Below, in pieces: positions 1 to 8,263 of a stretch of 64,000 bases of DNA. The position numbers and the translations under genes are program-made. The DNA is from Phytohabitans flavus. Lineage in GTDB: Bacteria; Actinomycetota; Actinomycetes; Mycobacteriales; Micromonosporaceae. The notes beneath the pieces were generated by a model, which was not told the DNA's origin, did no database searches, and worked only from the letters and a program-made list of their open reading frames with translations. Each line of letters starts with the position of its first letter. Positions within the stretch are counted from its first letter, which is position 1. The stretch spans positions 3,270,001-3,334,000 of the forward strand of contig NZ_AP022870.1 of the NCBI RefSeq assembly GCF_011764545.1. The letters run 5' to 3'.

Positions 1-599
1 ACCCAGACCTCGACCTCCACGGTGTCGCCCGGCGTGACGACGCTCGACCCGGTGGGCGTGCCGGTCAGGATGACGTCGCCGGGCTCAAGGGTCATCAGCC
101 GGGACAGGTCGGCGACGATCTGGTCGAAGCCGAAGATGAGCTCCTCGCCCAGACAGGCGTCCTGCACCACGTCGCCGTTGACCCACGTGCGCAGATGCAG
201 CCGCGCCGGGTCCACGCGCGCCGCGTCGAGCAGCTCCGGGCCGAGCGGGGTGAACCCATCGGCCCCCTTGGAGCGCACGTTCGACCCGGAGTCGGCGTAC
301 CGGAGGTCGTACACCCCGAAGTCGTTGGCCGCCGTGACCCAGGCGACGTGTGCCCACGCGTGCTCCACCGGCACCCGCTTGGCCCGCGTACCGATGATCA
401 ACGCCACCTCGCCCTCGAAGGCGAGCAGCTCGCAGCCGTGCGGGCGGTGCACACCCTGCCCGCTCCGCGCCACCGAGGTCGGCGGCTTCAGGAAGTACGA
501 GGGGAAGGGCGGCGTCTTACCACGCTCGGCGGCCCGGCTTCGATAGCTCAAATGGACCGCGACGACCTTGCCCGGCAAGCGATCTTCGAGAGTCGCCAC
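1..599 (-). CDS. Fumarylacetoacetate hydrolase-family protein (partial, runs off the left edge)
   Basis: The visible 199 residues match the FAH/HpaG-HpcE fold, whose members hydrolyse, decarboxylate or isomerise dicarbonyl acids using a divalent metal. The metal-binding motif FEGEV lies near residue 70, followed by ANDFGVYDLR, KGADGFTPLGP and LTGTPTG, all in the usual order. The GTG at 597-599 is chosen because an AAAGGAGG Shine-Dalgarno lies 4 nt upstream. It is the first gene of a minus-strand unit with its own palindrome-bearing promoter at 616-637. The C-terminus lies outside the window. The family is clear. The substrate is not, although nearby HpaE-like and PcaC-like genes make a ring-cleavage product plausible. 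Confidence 0.88.
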   Translation of the reverse strand, partial: MATLEDRLPGKVVAVHLSYRSRAAERGKTPPFPSYFLKPPTSVARSGQGVHRPHGCELLAFEGEVALIIGTRAKRVPVEHAWAHVAWVTAANDFGVYDLRYADSGSNVRSKGADGFTPLGPELLDAARVDPARLHLRTWVNGDVVQDACLGEELIFGFDQIVADLSRLMTLEPGDVILTGTPTGSSVVTPGDTVEVEVW

Positions 600-615
600 C
601 CAACCTCCTTTCGCC

Positions 616-637
616 GGTCATATCATATAACATGACC
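616..637 (-). promoter_or_regulatory. Palindrome over the promoter of the FAH-family gene
   Basis: GGTCAT-N10-ATGACC is a perfect 6-bp inverted repeat. On the minus strand its centre contains TATGAT, a good -10 hexamer, about 20 nt before the ribosome-binding site. The -35 (CTTATT, 16 nt further upstream) is poor. Position over the -10 suggests a repressor site. It resembles the site at 4857-4874 in its ATATAACA core but is the most divergent member of the set. Confidence 0.5.
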
Positions 638-684
638 TACACGAATAAGGGATGGACGGAAGCCGATCGACATCGCGCCGGTGT

Positions 685-2121
685 TCAGGCGAAACGGTGA
701 TACGCCGTTTTGATCTGCGTGTAACGCAGCACGCCCCACTTTCCGTCCTCCCCACCCATACCAGACTCTTTCCACCCGGCGTGGTGCGCATGAACCGATT
801 CGCCCAGGGTCCGGTTGACATAGATCTCACCGAACTCGAGCTCGTCGACCGTACGCATCACCGTCGAGTAGTCCTTGCTGAAAACGTATGCCGACAGGCC
901 GTACCGACTGTCATTGGCGACCGACAGCGCGTGTGCGAGGTCGTCGAAACCGACGATCGGAGTCACCGGTCCGAACGTCTCCTCGCGCATGATGCGCATC
1001 CGCGGTGACACGTCGCCGAAGACGGTGGGCTCGTACCAGTACCCGCTGGCGAAACCGTCGCCCGCCGGCCGCCGCCCACCGGTGAGCACCTTCGCGCCCT
1101 CCTGTACGGCGGCGGCCACCGCGGCCTCGACCTTGTCGAGCTGGGCCTGGCTCACCAGCGGCCCCAGGTCGGCGCCGCCGGCCGGATCGCCCAGCCGCAT
1201 GGCGCGCACCGCGTCGACGTACCGCTCGGTGAACTCGTCGAGCACGTCCCGGTGCACGAGCACGCGCTCGGCGCTTGTGCAGACCTGGCCACAGTTCGTG
1301 TGCCGCGCCTCCAGGATCGCCGGCACGGTACGGTCCAGGTCGGCGTCGCGCCACACGATCGCGGGCGCCTTGCCGCCGAGTTCGAGCGAGACACGGGTCA
1401 GGTTGCGGGAGGCGGCCGCCATGACGGCCTTGCCGGTCTCCCGATGGCCGGTGAACGTGACGAGGTCGGCCTCCCCCGACTCGACGATCCGCCGGCCGGC
1501 GTCCGGGCCGCCGACGACAAGGTTGAGCACCCCGGCCGGGATGTCGAGCTCCTCGTCGAAGAGGCGGAAAAGCTCCACCGTGCCGACCGGCGTCACCTCG
1601 CTCGGCTTTACCACCACGGTGTTTCCGGTCACCAGCGCCGGGCCGAGCTTGCGGCAGAGCACGGCGAGCGGGAAGTTCCACGGGCAGATCGCCGCGACCA
1701 CGCCGAGCGGCACCCGCAACAGCTGCACCTGCTCCCCCGGTACGTCGCCGGGGAGGATCTCGCCCTCCAGGCGCAGGTCCCACTCGGCGTTGTAGCGCAG
1801 AAAGCTCTCCGCGAACGCCACCTCGCCCGCGGCCTCGGAGGCTCGCTTGCCGACCTCGCGCACGAGCGTCCTGGCGAGCAGCTCGCTGTGCGCGTGGATC
1901 ACGTCGGCCATCCGGCGCAGCAGCCGGCCACGCTCGCCGGCCGGAGTGCGCGCCCAGCCCGGAGCGGCCCGCCGTGCCGCCGCCAGCGCGGCATCCACCT
2001 GTTCGGGCGATGCCGAGGCGATGTCGGCGATGACGCCTTCGTCGCTGGGGTCGAGCACCCGTACGGGCTCGCCGTCACCCGTACGCCAGGTGCCGTCGAC
2101 GTACACGCCGCGGTAGCTCAT
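685..2121 (-). CDS. Aldehyde dehydrogenase, lactaldehyde/glycolaldehyde (AldA) type
   Basis: This NAD(P)-dependent aldehyde dehydrogenase has 478 residues, almost the length of E. coli AldA. The general base is Glu247 in LELGGKAP and the nucleophile is Cys281 in NCGQVCTSAERV. That motif and the C-terminus (FGEIYVNR, HHAGWKESGMGG) are closer to AldA than to betaine or fatty aldehyde dehydrogenases, judged from memory. The ATG at 2121 is used because GGAGGAG lies 9-10 nt upstream and because its ATGA overlaps the stop of the preceding gene, indicating translational coupling. It should oxidise a small hydroxy- or acyl-aldehyde formed in the surrounding pathway. The exact aldehyde cannot be read from sequence. 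Confidence 0.9.
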   Translation of the reverse strand: MSYRGVYVDGTWRTGDGEPVRVLDPSDEGVIADIASASPEQVDAALAAARRAAPGWARTPAGERGRLLRRMADVIHAHSELLARTLVREVGKRASEAAGEVAFAESFLRYNAEWDLRLEGEILPGDVPGEQVQLLRVPLGVVAAICPWNFPLAVLCRKLGPALVTGNTVVVKPSEVTPVGTVELFRLFDEELDIPAGVLNLVVGGPDAGRRIVESGEADLVTFTGHRETGKAVMAAASRNLTRVSLELGGKAPAIVWRDADLDRTVPAILEARHTNCGQVCTSAERVLVHRDVLDEFTERYVDAVRAMRLGDPAGGADLGPLVSQAQLDKVEAAVAAAVQEGAKVLTGGRRPAGDGFASGYWYEPTVFGDVSPRMRIMREETFGPVTPIVGFDDLAHALSVANDSRYGLSAYVFSKDYSTVMRTVDELEFGEIYVNRTLGESVHAHHAGWKESGMGGEDGKWGVLRYTQIKTAYHRFA

Positions 2122-2813
2122 CTCGGGGTCTCCTCCATTGGCTGGGCGGCCTGGCCGCCGTCTCCCGCACGGGTCACACGAGGGCCGAGCGCGACGGCCT
2201 CGACCGAGGCGAAGCGGATGGCGCCGAACCAGGGCGGCAACACCATCTGCCCGAGCCGTGGGCGCACCCGCGACATCGGCTCGGTCAGCTGGTACAGCGC
2301 GAGATGCGTGAGCGGATCCTCGCGCGGCGCGTTGCCGCCGACCGGAGTCACCGCGTATCGGCAGCCGCTGTCGATGCCTTCGACGGCCACGTTTTCCAGC
2401 AGGTGGCCGCGGTAGTAGTCGTCGTAGGCGGCCGCCTCGACACCTTCCGGCGGCGAGCTGAGCGCCAGGAACATCTCGCCGGTGAGCGTGGGCGGGTCGT
2501 ACCCCGGCTTCAGCACGCAGTCCCAGCTGGCGAAGTCGAGCCGGCCGAACCACTCGGGCTCGTGACCGCGCCCCAGCGCCGCGAGGTGCCGCCGGATGTC
2601 GGCGGGCCGCGGCCCCTGCTCGTACACGGTCAGGAACCGGTGACCGGTCGGCGGCCACCCGAGGCGGTACGCGTCGACCCGGAACCGCCGGGCCGCGCGA
2701 TAGCCCGGGACGAGGAGCACGTCGTGGACGTGCTCCTCGTACCACGCGTGGTACTCGGCGTCCTCGACACCGTCGGGCGGCGTCGAGAACACGAGTCGCA
2801 GGGCCCTGCTCAT
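2118..2813 (-). CDS. Duplicated dimeric alpha/beta-barrel (EthD-like) protein
   Basis: The 231-residue protein has two similar halves. Residues about 8-45 (FSTPPDGVEDAEYHAWYEEH) recur near 117-150 (LSSPPEGVEAAAYDDYYRGH), each followed by a hydrophobic strand and an aromatic-rich stretch. This is the pattern of a tandem dimeric alpha/beta-barrel protein, a fold used by small isomerases, lyases and cofactor-free oxygenases as well as by non-catalytic proteins. It ends inside the start codon of the AldA-like gene, so the two are co-translated. No catalytic residue can be assigned. A role on the same pathway intermediate is inferred only from context. Confidence 0.7.
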   Translation of the reverse strand: MSRALRLVFSTPPDGVEDAEYHAWYEEHVHDVLLVPGYRAARRFRVDAYRLGWPPTGHRFLTVYEQGPRPADIRRHLAALGRGHEPEWFGRLDFASWDCVLKPGYDPPTLTGEMFLALSSPPEGVEAAAYDDYYRGHLLENVAVEGIDSGCRYAVTPVGGNAPREDPLTHLALYQLTEPMSRVRPRLGQMVLPPWFGAIRFASVEAVALGPRVTRAGDGGQAAQPMEETPR

Positions 2814-2831
2814 GGCTCTACATCCGCGAAA

Positions 2832-3284
2832 TCAGCTGGACCCGCGAGCGGCGCCGGCCGGCGCCTTCCTGCCTGTGCGCGGGGCGTCCTTGCGCAGCGC
2901 GGAGTCCGGTGCGACCTCGGCGAGGATCGCGTCGAGCGTACGGATGCCGTCCGCCCCGGCCGGGATGCCGCAGTACAGGATCGCGTGCAGGGCGATCTCG
3001 CGCAGCTCCACTTCGGACACACCGTTGGCGAGCGCGCCCCGGATGTGGATGTTCAGCTCGTGCGAGCGCCCGAGCGCCATCAGCATCGCGACCGTGATCA
3101 TGCTGCGGTTCTTGAGCGGCAGCTCCTCCCGCGACCACAGGTCACCGAAGCACCACCGGGTGACGATCTCCTGGAGCTTGTCGTTCAGCTCGGTGGTCGA
3201 GTAGATCTGCGCGTCGGCACCGGCTTCGCCGAACATCCGCCGGCGAAGCTCGATACCCGAATCGAATGTGTCGTCTTCCAACAT
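2832..3284 (-). CDS. Carboxymuconolactone decarboxylase-family protein (PcaC-like)
   Basis: The protein has 150 residues. The family core runs from about residue 58 to 120: NRSMITVAMLMALGR, then HELNIHIRGALANGVSEVEL and AILYCGIPAGADGIR. It lacks the CxxC peroxidase motif of AhpD, so it belongs with PcaC-type 4-carboxymuconolactone decarboxylases and related lactone enzymes. The ATG at 3284 follows a weak GAGGG. It sits in line between two aldehyde dehydrogenases, 18 nt before the alpha/beta-barrel gene. The local gene set lacks pcaB and pcaD, so the classical protocatechuate pathway is not shown. It may act on another gamma-lactone or be a structural homologue. Confidence 0.8.
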   Translation of the reverse strand: MLEDDTFDSGIELRRRMFGEAGADAQIYSTTELNDKLQEIVTRWCFGDLWSREELPLKNRSMITVAMLMALGRSHELNIHIRGALANGVSEVELREIALHAILYCGIPAGADGIRTLDAILAEVAPDSALRKDAPRTGRKAPAGAARGSS

Positions 3285-3325
3285 GGGGGCAACGCACCCT
3301 CTCTTGTCGCGGCGGACCGGCCGGC

Positions 3326-4777
3326 TCAGGCGGCGAGGTTCACCCAGATGCTCTTGACCTCGCTGTACGTGTCGATCGCGTAGCGGCCCATCTCCTGCCC
3401 GTAGCCGCTGGCCTTGTAGCCGCCCCACGGCGCGGCCGGGTCGAGCACCGGCGGGTGGTTGATGTACACGTTCGCCGCCTGGATCTGCGCCGCGAGGGTG
3501 TGCGCGGTGACGAGGTCGCGGGTCCAGATGCCGGCGACCAGGCCGTACTGTGTCGCGTTGGCCCGGGCGGCGAGCTCGTCCGGGTCGGAGTACGTCAGCA
3601 CGGGAATGACCGGCCCGAAGACCTCTTCCTTGATGATGGTCATCTCGTCGTTGAGGTTGGTCAGCACCGTCGGCTCGTAGAAGTTGCCCCGGGCCAGGTC
3701 GCCGCCGGCCCGGTCGCCGCCGGCCAGCACCTGGGCGCCTTCGGACACCGCACCCCGCACGTAGTCGCTGACGCTCTCCAGCTGCTCCGGCGAGACGAGC
3801 GGGCCGAGGTCGGTGCCCTCGTCCAGGCCCCGGCCGAGCCGCATCGCCTTGGCGCCCGCGGCGAACTTCTCCGCGAACTCGTCCGCGCGCTTCTCGTCCA
3901 CATAGAACCGGGTCAGCGCGCCGCAGACCTGGCCGCTGTTGAAGAAGGCACCCTGCAGGTTGCCGGCGACCGCCGCGTCGATGTTCGCGTCGCGGGCGAT
4001 GATGCTCGGCGCCTTGCCGCCCAGCTCCAGCGTGACCCGCTTGAGGTTGCCCGCGGCCGCGGCCGCGATGTGCCGGCCCACCTCGGTCGAGCCGGTGAAC
4101 GAGACCTTGTCCACGCCGTCGTGCGCGACAAGCGCCTTGCCCACCTCGGGGCCGCCGGTCAGCAGGTTGACCACGCCGGCCGGGACGCCGGCTTCCTGGC
4201 AGATCTCGGCCAACTTGTACGTGCTCAGCGGGGTCTGCTCGGCGGGCTTGAGAATCGCCGTATTGCCGCACGCCAGCGCCGGCGCCAGCTTGAACGCCGC
4301 GATCATGATCGGGAAGTTCCACGGCGTGATCAGCGCGCACACGCCGACCGGCTCGCGGCGGGTGTAGTTCATGACGTTCGGCCAGGACAGCGGCGACGTC
4401 GAGCCCTCGATCTTCGTGCACCAGCCGGCGAAGTACCGGAAGTGCTCGGCGGTACCGCCGACGTTGACGTGGCGCGCGACGAACCACGGCTGGCCCTGGT
4501 CGCGGCTCTCGATCTCGCCCAGCTCGTCGCCGTGCTTGTCGATCAGGTCGGCGATCCGCCACAGCAGCTTGCCGCGCGCCGCCGGCGACATGTCGCGCCA
4601 CTCGGGGTCGGACAGCGCGGAACGGGCGGCCGCGACCGCCTCGTCGACCTCCGCCTGGCCCGCCTCGGGGCAGACCCCGATCACCTCGTTCGTCGCGGGG
4701 TCGTACGTCTTGAACTCACCGCCGGAACCCGACTCGAGCCACCGGCCACCGATCAGCAGACGGGTACGGATGTCCAT
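3326..4777 (-). CDS. NAD(P)-dependent aldehyde dehydrogenase
   Basis: This is a full-length 483-residue aldehyde dehydrogenase. Glu251 (LELGGKAP) and Cys285 (FNSGQVCGALTR) are the catalytic pair, PWNFP and GNTAILKPAE line the cofactor cleft, and the C-terminal WGGYKASGYGQEMG is the usual family ending. The ATG at 4777 has GGAG about 8 nt upstream. It is the first gene behind the operator-bearing promoter at 4857-4891, so it probably leads the unit that continues through the PcaC-like and AldA-like genes. The active-site loop resembles the betaine/phenylacetaldehyde/geranial group, which does not fix the substrate. Confidence 0.9.
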   Translation of the reverse strand: MDIRTRLLIGGRWLESGSGGEFKTYDPATNEVIGVCPEAGQAEVDEAVAAARSALSDPEWRDMSPAARGKLLWRIADLIDKHGDELGEIESRDQGQPWFVARHVNVGGTAEHFRYFAGWCTKIEGSTSPLSWPNVMNYTRREPVGVCALITPWNFPIMIAAFKLAPALACGNTAILKPAEQTPLSTYKLAEICQEAGVPAGVVNLLTGGPEVGKALVAHDGVDKVSFTGSTEVGRHIAAAAAGNLKRVTLELGGKAPSIIARDANIDAAVAGNLQGAFFNSGQVCGALTRFYVDEKRADEFAEKFAAGAKAMRLGRGLDEGTDLGPLVSPEQLESVSDYVRGAVSEGAQVLAGGDRAGGDLARGNFYEPTVLTNLNDEMTIIKEEVFGPVIPVLTYSDPDELAARANATQYGLVAGIWTRDLVTAHTLAAQIQAANVYINHPPVLDPAAPWGGYKASGYGQEMGRYAIDTYSEVKSIWVNLAA

Positions 4778-4856
4778 CGTCTCTCCACTCGTGGGAAGGG
4801 GTGACAAACACAGGAACTGACGACCGAGGGCATAGCGCGATCGAGGGGCCACTTCC

Positions 4857-4891
4857 GTATACGATCCTATATAACAGATCGTAGGTGTCAA
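4857..4891 (-). promoter_or_regulatory. Promoter with GTATA-type palindromic operator, aldehyde dehydrogenase operon
   Basis: On the minus strand TTGACA (4891-4886) is followed after 16 nt by TAGGAT (4869-4864), a near-ideal housekeeping promoter. Lying over the -10 and just downstream is GTATAC-N6-ATATAA (4857-4874). A second, overlapping perfect inverted repeat, TACGATC-N10-GATCGTA (4860-4883), spans the -10 and most of the spacer. A protein bound there would block RNA polymerase. The same arrangement recurs at 14912-14939 and 20084-20120. Confidence 0.65.
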
Positions 4892-4920
4892 CCGTCCGGA
4901 AGGCCTGCGGACACGGCCCC

Positions 4921-5862
4921 TCAGTCGCGCGTGAGGTCCACTTCGGACCATGCCTGGTGTGCCGCGGAGTGGTCGGCCGTGCCGTCGATCCGGGACAGCG
5001 ACTCCGCCCAGCGCTCGTCGGTGAGCGCGGTGATCGGCGCGCTCACGCCCAGGCTCGCCGCCACGTCCGCGGCGATGTGTACGTCCTTGGCGAGCAGGCC
5101 GAGCTGGAAACCTGTCGCGTACTTGCCGGTCACCACGTTGTCGCCGAAGACGACGTCGCTGACGAAGCTGCGCCCGGTCGAGGTGTTGAGGGTGTCGACG
5201 ATGACGCCGGTGTCCAGACCGAACGTCTTGCCGACCACGAGCGCCTCCGCGGTGGCGCAGTACGTGGCGGCCGCGACGAAGTTGTTCAGCGCTTTCATCA
5301 CGTGGCCGCTGCCCAGCGCGCCGGTGCGGTACTGGCGGGCCACGTCGCCCATCAGCCGCAGCTCCGGCTGGACGGTAGCGACGTCCTCGTCGGCGCCCCC
5401 GACCATGATGGAAAGCTCGCCGGTGGTCGCCCGCGGTACGCCGCCGGAGACCGGCGCGTCGACGACCCGCACGCCGCGGCCGTCGAGGGCGGCGCCAAGC
5501 GCCACGGTGTCCGACGGGTTGGACGAACTCATGTCGAGCACGATCGCGCCGGGCTCGAGCGCGGAGGCGATACCACCGTCCCACTCGAGCACGACGTCCC
5601 GCACGATCGCGCCGTTCGGCAGCATCGTCACCACGACCGGCAGGCCGCCGAACGACGCCGCCCCGGTCGCCGCCCGCGCGCCCGGGTGCTCGGCGGCGAA
5701 GCGCGCCGCGAGCTCCGCCGAGGCGTCGTGCACCACAAGCTCGAAGCCGGCCTCGACCAGGTTGTGCGCCATCGGCCAGCCCATGTTTCCCAAGCCGACG
5801 AAGCCCGCCTTGCGCCCGCTGGTCTCGGCCCGGTCCGGACGTATCGGTGTCTGTCCCGTCAT
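4921..5862 (-). CDS. 3-hydroxyisobutyrate dehydrogenase-family beta-hydroxyacid dehydrogenase
   Basis: The 313-residue protein carries the three family signatures in order. GFVGLGNMG near residue 20 is the NAD(P) Rossmann loop, DAPVSGGVPRATTGEL near 135 is the substrate loop, and GHVMKALNNF near 185 holds the catalytic Lys. Known members oxidise 3-hydroxyisobutyrate or reduce tartronate semialdehyde and similar acids. The ATG has GGGAG upstream. It is the last gene of the run 5.0-10.8 kb that also holds thiolase, SDR and CoA-transferase. A role in a branched 3-hydroxyacid or semialdehyde step is therefore reasonable but unproven. Confidence 0.85.
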   Translation of the reverse strand: MTGQTPIRPDRAETSGRKAGFVGLGNMGWPMAHNLVEAGFELVVHDASAELAARFAAEHPGARAATGAASFGGLPVVVTMLPNGAIVRDVVLEWDGGIASALEPGAIVLDMSSSNPSDTVALGAALDGRGVRVVDAPVSGGVPRATTGELSIMVGGADEDVATVQPELRLMGDVARQYRTGALGSGHVMKALNNFVAAATYCATAEALVVGKTFGLDTGVIVDTLNTSTGRSFVSDVVFGDNVVTGKYATGFQLGLLAKDVHIAADVAASLGVSAPITALTDERWAESLSRIDGTADHSAAHQAWSEVDLTRD

Positions 5863-5914
5863 AGCGTCTCCGCTCCCTCCTCGACGGTGTGCACCGGGCC
5901 CCGCCCGGACGCCG

Positions 5915-6313
5915 TCACAGCAACTGCCACTGGATGAGGGTCACCTCGTCGGTGACCGACTCGAAGCTGGCCCGCACCCGGTCGCCGACGACCACCGGCT
6001 GCGCGCCCGGCAGGACTCGGCCGGTGATCCGCGGCCCGTCGTCGAGCTCCACCACCGCCACCGTGTATGGCGTCTGTCCGTTGAACGCGGCATGCAGGGC
6101 GCGGTGGTACACGGCGAAGCTCCAGACCGTGCCGGTCGGGCGCAGGTCCCGCCACTCGTACGTACGGCCGAGGCAGTCCGGGCACCCGACGAGCGGCGGG
6201 TAGCGCAGCCGGCCACACGTCAGGCAACGCTGCACGGCGATGCGCCCCTCCCGCGCGGCTGCCCAGAACGGGCCTGCGACCGGATCGTCCACATCGGGCA
6301 GTAGCGCGCTCAT
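5915..6313 (-). CDS. DUF35 OB-fold/zinc-ribbon protein, thiolase partner
   Basis: The protein has 132 residues. Residues 30-47 form a rubredoxin-like zinc ribbon (CLTCGRLRYPPLVGCPDC), followed by an OB-fold (TGTVWSFAVYHRAL, YTVAVVELDDGPRITGRV). DUF35 proteins pair with SCP2-type thiolases or HMG-CoA synthase-like enzymes and gate acyl-CoA binding. Here its ATG overlaps the thiolase stop by 4 nt (ATGA), the usual gene pairing, so a heteromeric thiolase is strongly implied. Confidence 0.9.
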   Translation of the reverse strand: MSALLPDVDDPVAGPFWAAAREGRIAVQRCLTCGRLRYPPLVGCPDCLGRTYEWRDLRPTGTVWSFAVYHRALHAAFNGQTPYTVAVVELDDGPRITGRVLPGAQPVVVGDRVRASFESVTDEVTLIQWQLL

Positions 6314-7449
6314 GCCGCCACCGCCGGATCGGTCGAGAGGATCGACGCGGCCGCCTTGGAGAACGCCTGGCTGGAGCAGTACATCGCCACTCCCGCACCG
6401 TCGACCTGCCGCTCGCCGGCGTCGCCGCGCAGCTGGCGTACCGCCTCCACCATGTGCATCCACCCCCATGCGTAGCTCTCCGACAGCTGGCCGCCGTGGG
6501 TGTTCAGCGGCAGCCGCCCGCCCGGCCGGGTGTGCCCCTCGGCGAGGAACGGGCCGGCCTCGCCGATGCCGCAGAAGCCGTAGTACTCGAGCATCTGCAG
6601 GCTCCAGACCGCCGTCGGGTCCTGGATGTAGAGGACGTCGATGTCCGAGGTACTCAGGCCCGTCTTGGTCCAGATCGACCGTGCGGCGTCCCGCAGCCAC
6701 GGCCGCAGCAGGTTGTCTGGGTTGTACGCGCCGCGAACGCCGGACTGCTCGGCGATGCCGGAGACGTACACCGGCGTGTGCGGCATGTCGCGGGCGCGCT
6801 CGGCCGTGGTCACCACCACCGCCACGCCGCCGTCGGAGATCATCGTGACGTCCGGGCGGCGCAGCGGCTCCACGAGGTACGGCGTGGCGAGGTAGTCGGC
6901 CATCGACAGCGGCTTGCGGAAGATGGCGTTAGGGTTGCGCCCTGCCCACTCCCGCTGCCCGACGGCGATCCAGCCGAACTGCTCGTCCGTGGTGCCGTAC
7001 AGGTACTTGTGCCGTTGCAGCGCCAGTGCTGCCGGCCCGGCGATGTGCACGAGCCCTGAGGCGGTGGCGAGGTCGACGCCGCCGAGCGGCGCGCCGAAGT
7101 CCACCTTGCCGGTGCGGGCGTTGGCACCGTACGACATCACGATCGTCTCGGCCATCCCGGACAGGATCGCCATCACCGCGAGGTGCAGCGAGAAGTTGCA
7201 GGTGCCGTAGTCGAGGCACTGGGCGTACGGCGGGTTGACGCCGAGCAGCTCACCCACCGCCACGTCGTTTCCCAGCCCCTGCGCGGACTTGCAGGCGATG
7301 AGCCCGTCCACGTCTTCCTTCGCCAGGCCGGCGTCGGCGAGCGCGGCCACGATGGCGTCGACCGCGTTCTCCTCGACGGATCGGCCCGGCAGCTCGCCCT
7401 GAACCGTGTGTCCTATCCCGACGATCGCCACCTTGCCGGCGACATCCAT
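6310..7449 (-). CDS. SCP2-type thiolase (acetyl-CoA acetyltransferase family)
   Basis: The 379-residue thiolase-fold protein starts with MDVAGKVAIVGIGHT. The likely nucleophile is the Cys in CLDYGTCNFS near residue 85. The C-terminal NTHGGQLSESYAWGWMHM replaces the usual NxNGG-G-H motif, as in SCP2-type members. Such enzymes with a DUF35 partner cleave branched or steroid-like 3-ketoacyl-CoAs. It is translationally coupled to the DUF35 gene and lies 11 nt after the SDR gene. With the CoA-transferase and SDR it would complete a ligation-oxidation-thiolysis sequence, which is inferred from context. Confidence 0.85.
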   Translation of the reverse strand: MDVAGKVAIVGIGHTVQGELPGRSVEENAVDAIVAALADAGLAKEDVDGLIACKSAQGLGNDVAVGELLGVNPPYAQCLDYGTCNFSLHLAVMAILSGMAETIVMSYGANARTGKVDFGAPLGGVDLATASGLVHIAGPAALALQRHKYLYGTTDEQFGWIAVGQREWAGRNPNAIFRKPLSMADYLATPYLVEPLRRPDVTMISDGGVAVVVTTAERARDMPHTPVYVSGIAEQSGVRGAYNPDNLLRPWLRDAARSIWTKTGLSTSDIDVLYIQDPTAVWSLQMLEYYGFCGIGEAGPFLAEGHTRPGGRLPLNTHGGQLSESYAWGWMHMVEAVRQLRGDAGERQVDGAGVAMYCSSQAFSKAAASILSTDPAVAA

Positions 7450-7460
7450 GGGGTGCTGCC

Positions 7461-8246
7461 TCAGCCGACGTTCCACTGGGCGCCGAAGACCGGGAGCACC
7501 GTGCCGGTGATGAACCCGGCGCGGGGCGAGGCGAGGAAGCCGCACGCGTACGCCAGGTCCTCCGGCGTGCCGAGGCGCCCGACCGGAATCCGGCCGATCA
7601 CCTCGCCGCGGTGGTTCTCGTCCGGTGCGCCGAGCTTGGTGACGTGCGGGTGCGACGCGTCGTTCTTGATGGTGTCGATGGCGCCCGGTGCGACGTCGTT
7701 GACGGTGATCCCGAACGGGCCGAGCTCGATCGCCAGGCTCTTGGTGAGCGCCCGCAGGCCGCCCTTGGCGGTCACGTTGTGCGCGCGGTGGGACAGCCCG
7801 AGGAAGGCGTCCGGGCCGGTGATGTGGATGATGCGGCCCCACTTCTTCTCGACCATCCCCGGCACGAACGTCTTCGCCAGCCGGAACGAGGCGTTGAGCT
7901 GCGTGTTGAGCACCGACAGCCAATCGTCCACTGTGAGGTCGAAGAACGACTGGAACGGGCGGATGGCCGCGTTGCTGACGTAGATGTCGACGCCGCCGAA
8001 CTGCTCCTTGGCCTGCGCGGCGATCTCGTCGATCGTCTCCTGCTGGGAGATGTCGCCGACGGCGGCGATGACTCCGACGCCCAGGTCGCGCGCCTCCTTG
8101 GCGACCGCGTCGACCTCTTCCCGGTTGGTGCGCGAGTTGACGATGACGTTCGCCCCACGGGCGGCGAACTCAAGCGCCACCGCCCGCCCGATGTTGCGCC
8201 CCGAGCCCGTCACGAGCGCGGTCTTCGACGCGAGATCCTGCTCCAC
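7461..8246 (-). CDS. SDR-family protein with a non-canonical active site
   Basis: The protein has 261 residues and a normal N-terminal nucleotide-binding motif (TGSGRNIG, residues 13-20), plus SNAA near 91. The active-site segment reads HITGPDAFLG, then SHRAHNVTAKGG. Lys161 of the YxxxK motif is present, but the Tyr position is Asn157 and the usual Ser is Thr143 or Gly144. Classical SDRs need Ser-Tyr-Lys, so normal hydride chemistry is doubtful unless His156 substitutes. The GTG at 8246 has GGAGGGG upstream. It lies between the double CoA-transferase and the thiolase, where a 3-hydroxyacyl-CoA dehydrogenase would be expected. Confidence 0.82.
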   Translation of the reverse strand: MEQDLASKTALVTGSGRNIGRAVALEFAARGANVIVNSRTNREEVDAVAKEARDLGVGVIAAVGDISQQETIDEIAAQAKEQFGGVDIYVSNAAIRPFQSFFDLTVDDWLSVLNTQLNASFRLAKTFVPGMVEKKWGRIIHITGPDAFLGLSHRAHNVTAKGGLRALTKSLAIELGPFGITVNDVAPGAIDTIKNDASHPHVTKLGAPDENHRGEVIGRIPVGRLGTPEDLAYACGFLASPRAGFITGTVLPVFGAQWNVG

Positions 8247-8263
8247 GAAAAGTACCCCTCCGG

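Noticed and set aside
2832..3284. Protocatechuate (beta-ketoadipate) pathway at this locus
   Set aside because: Only a PcaC-like protein is present; no dioxygenase, cycloisomerase or enol-lactonase genes accompany it.
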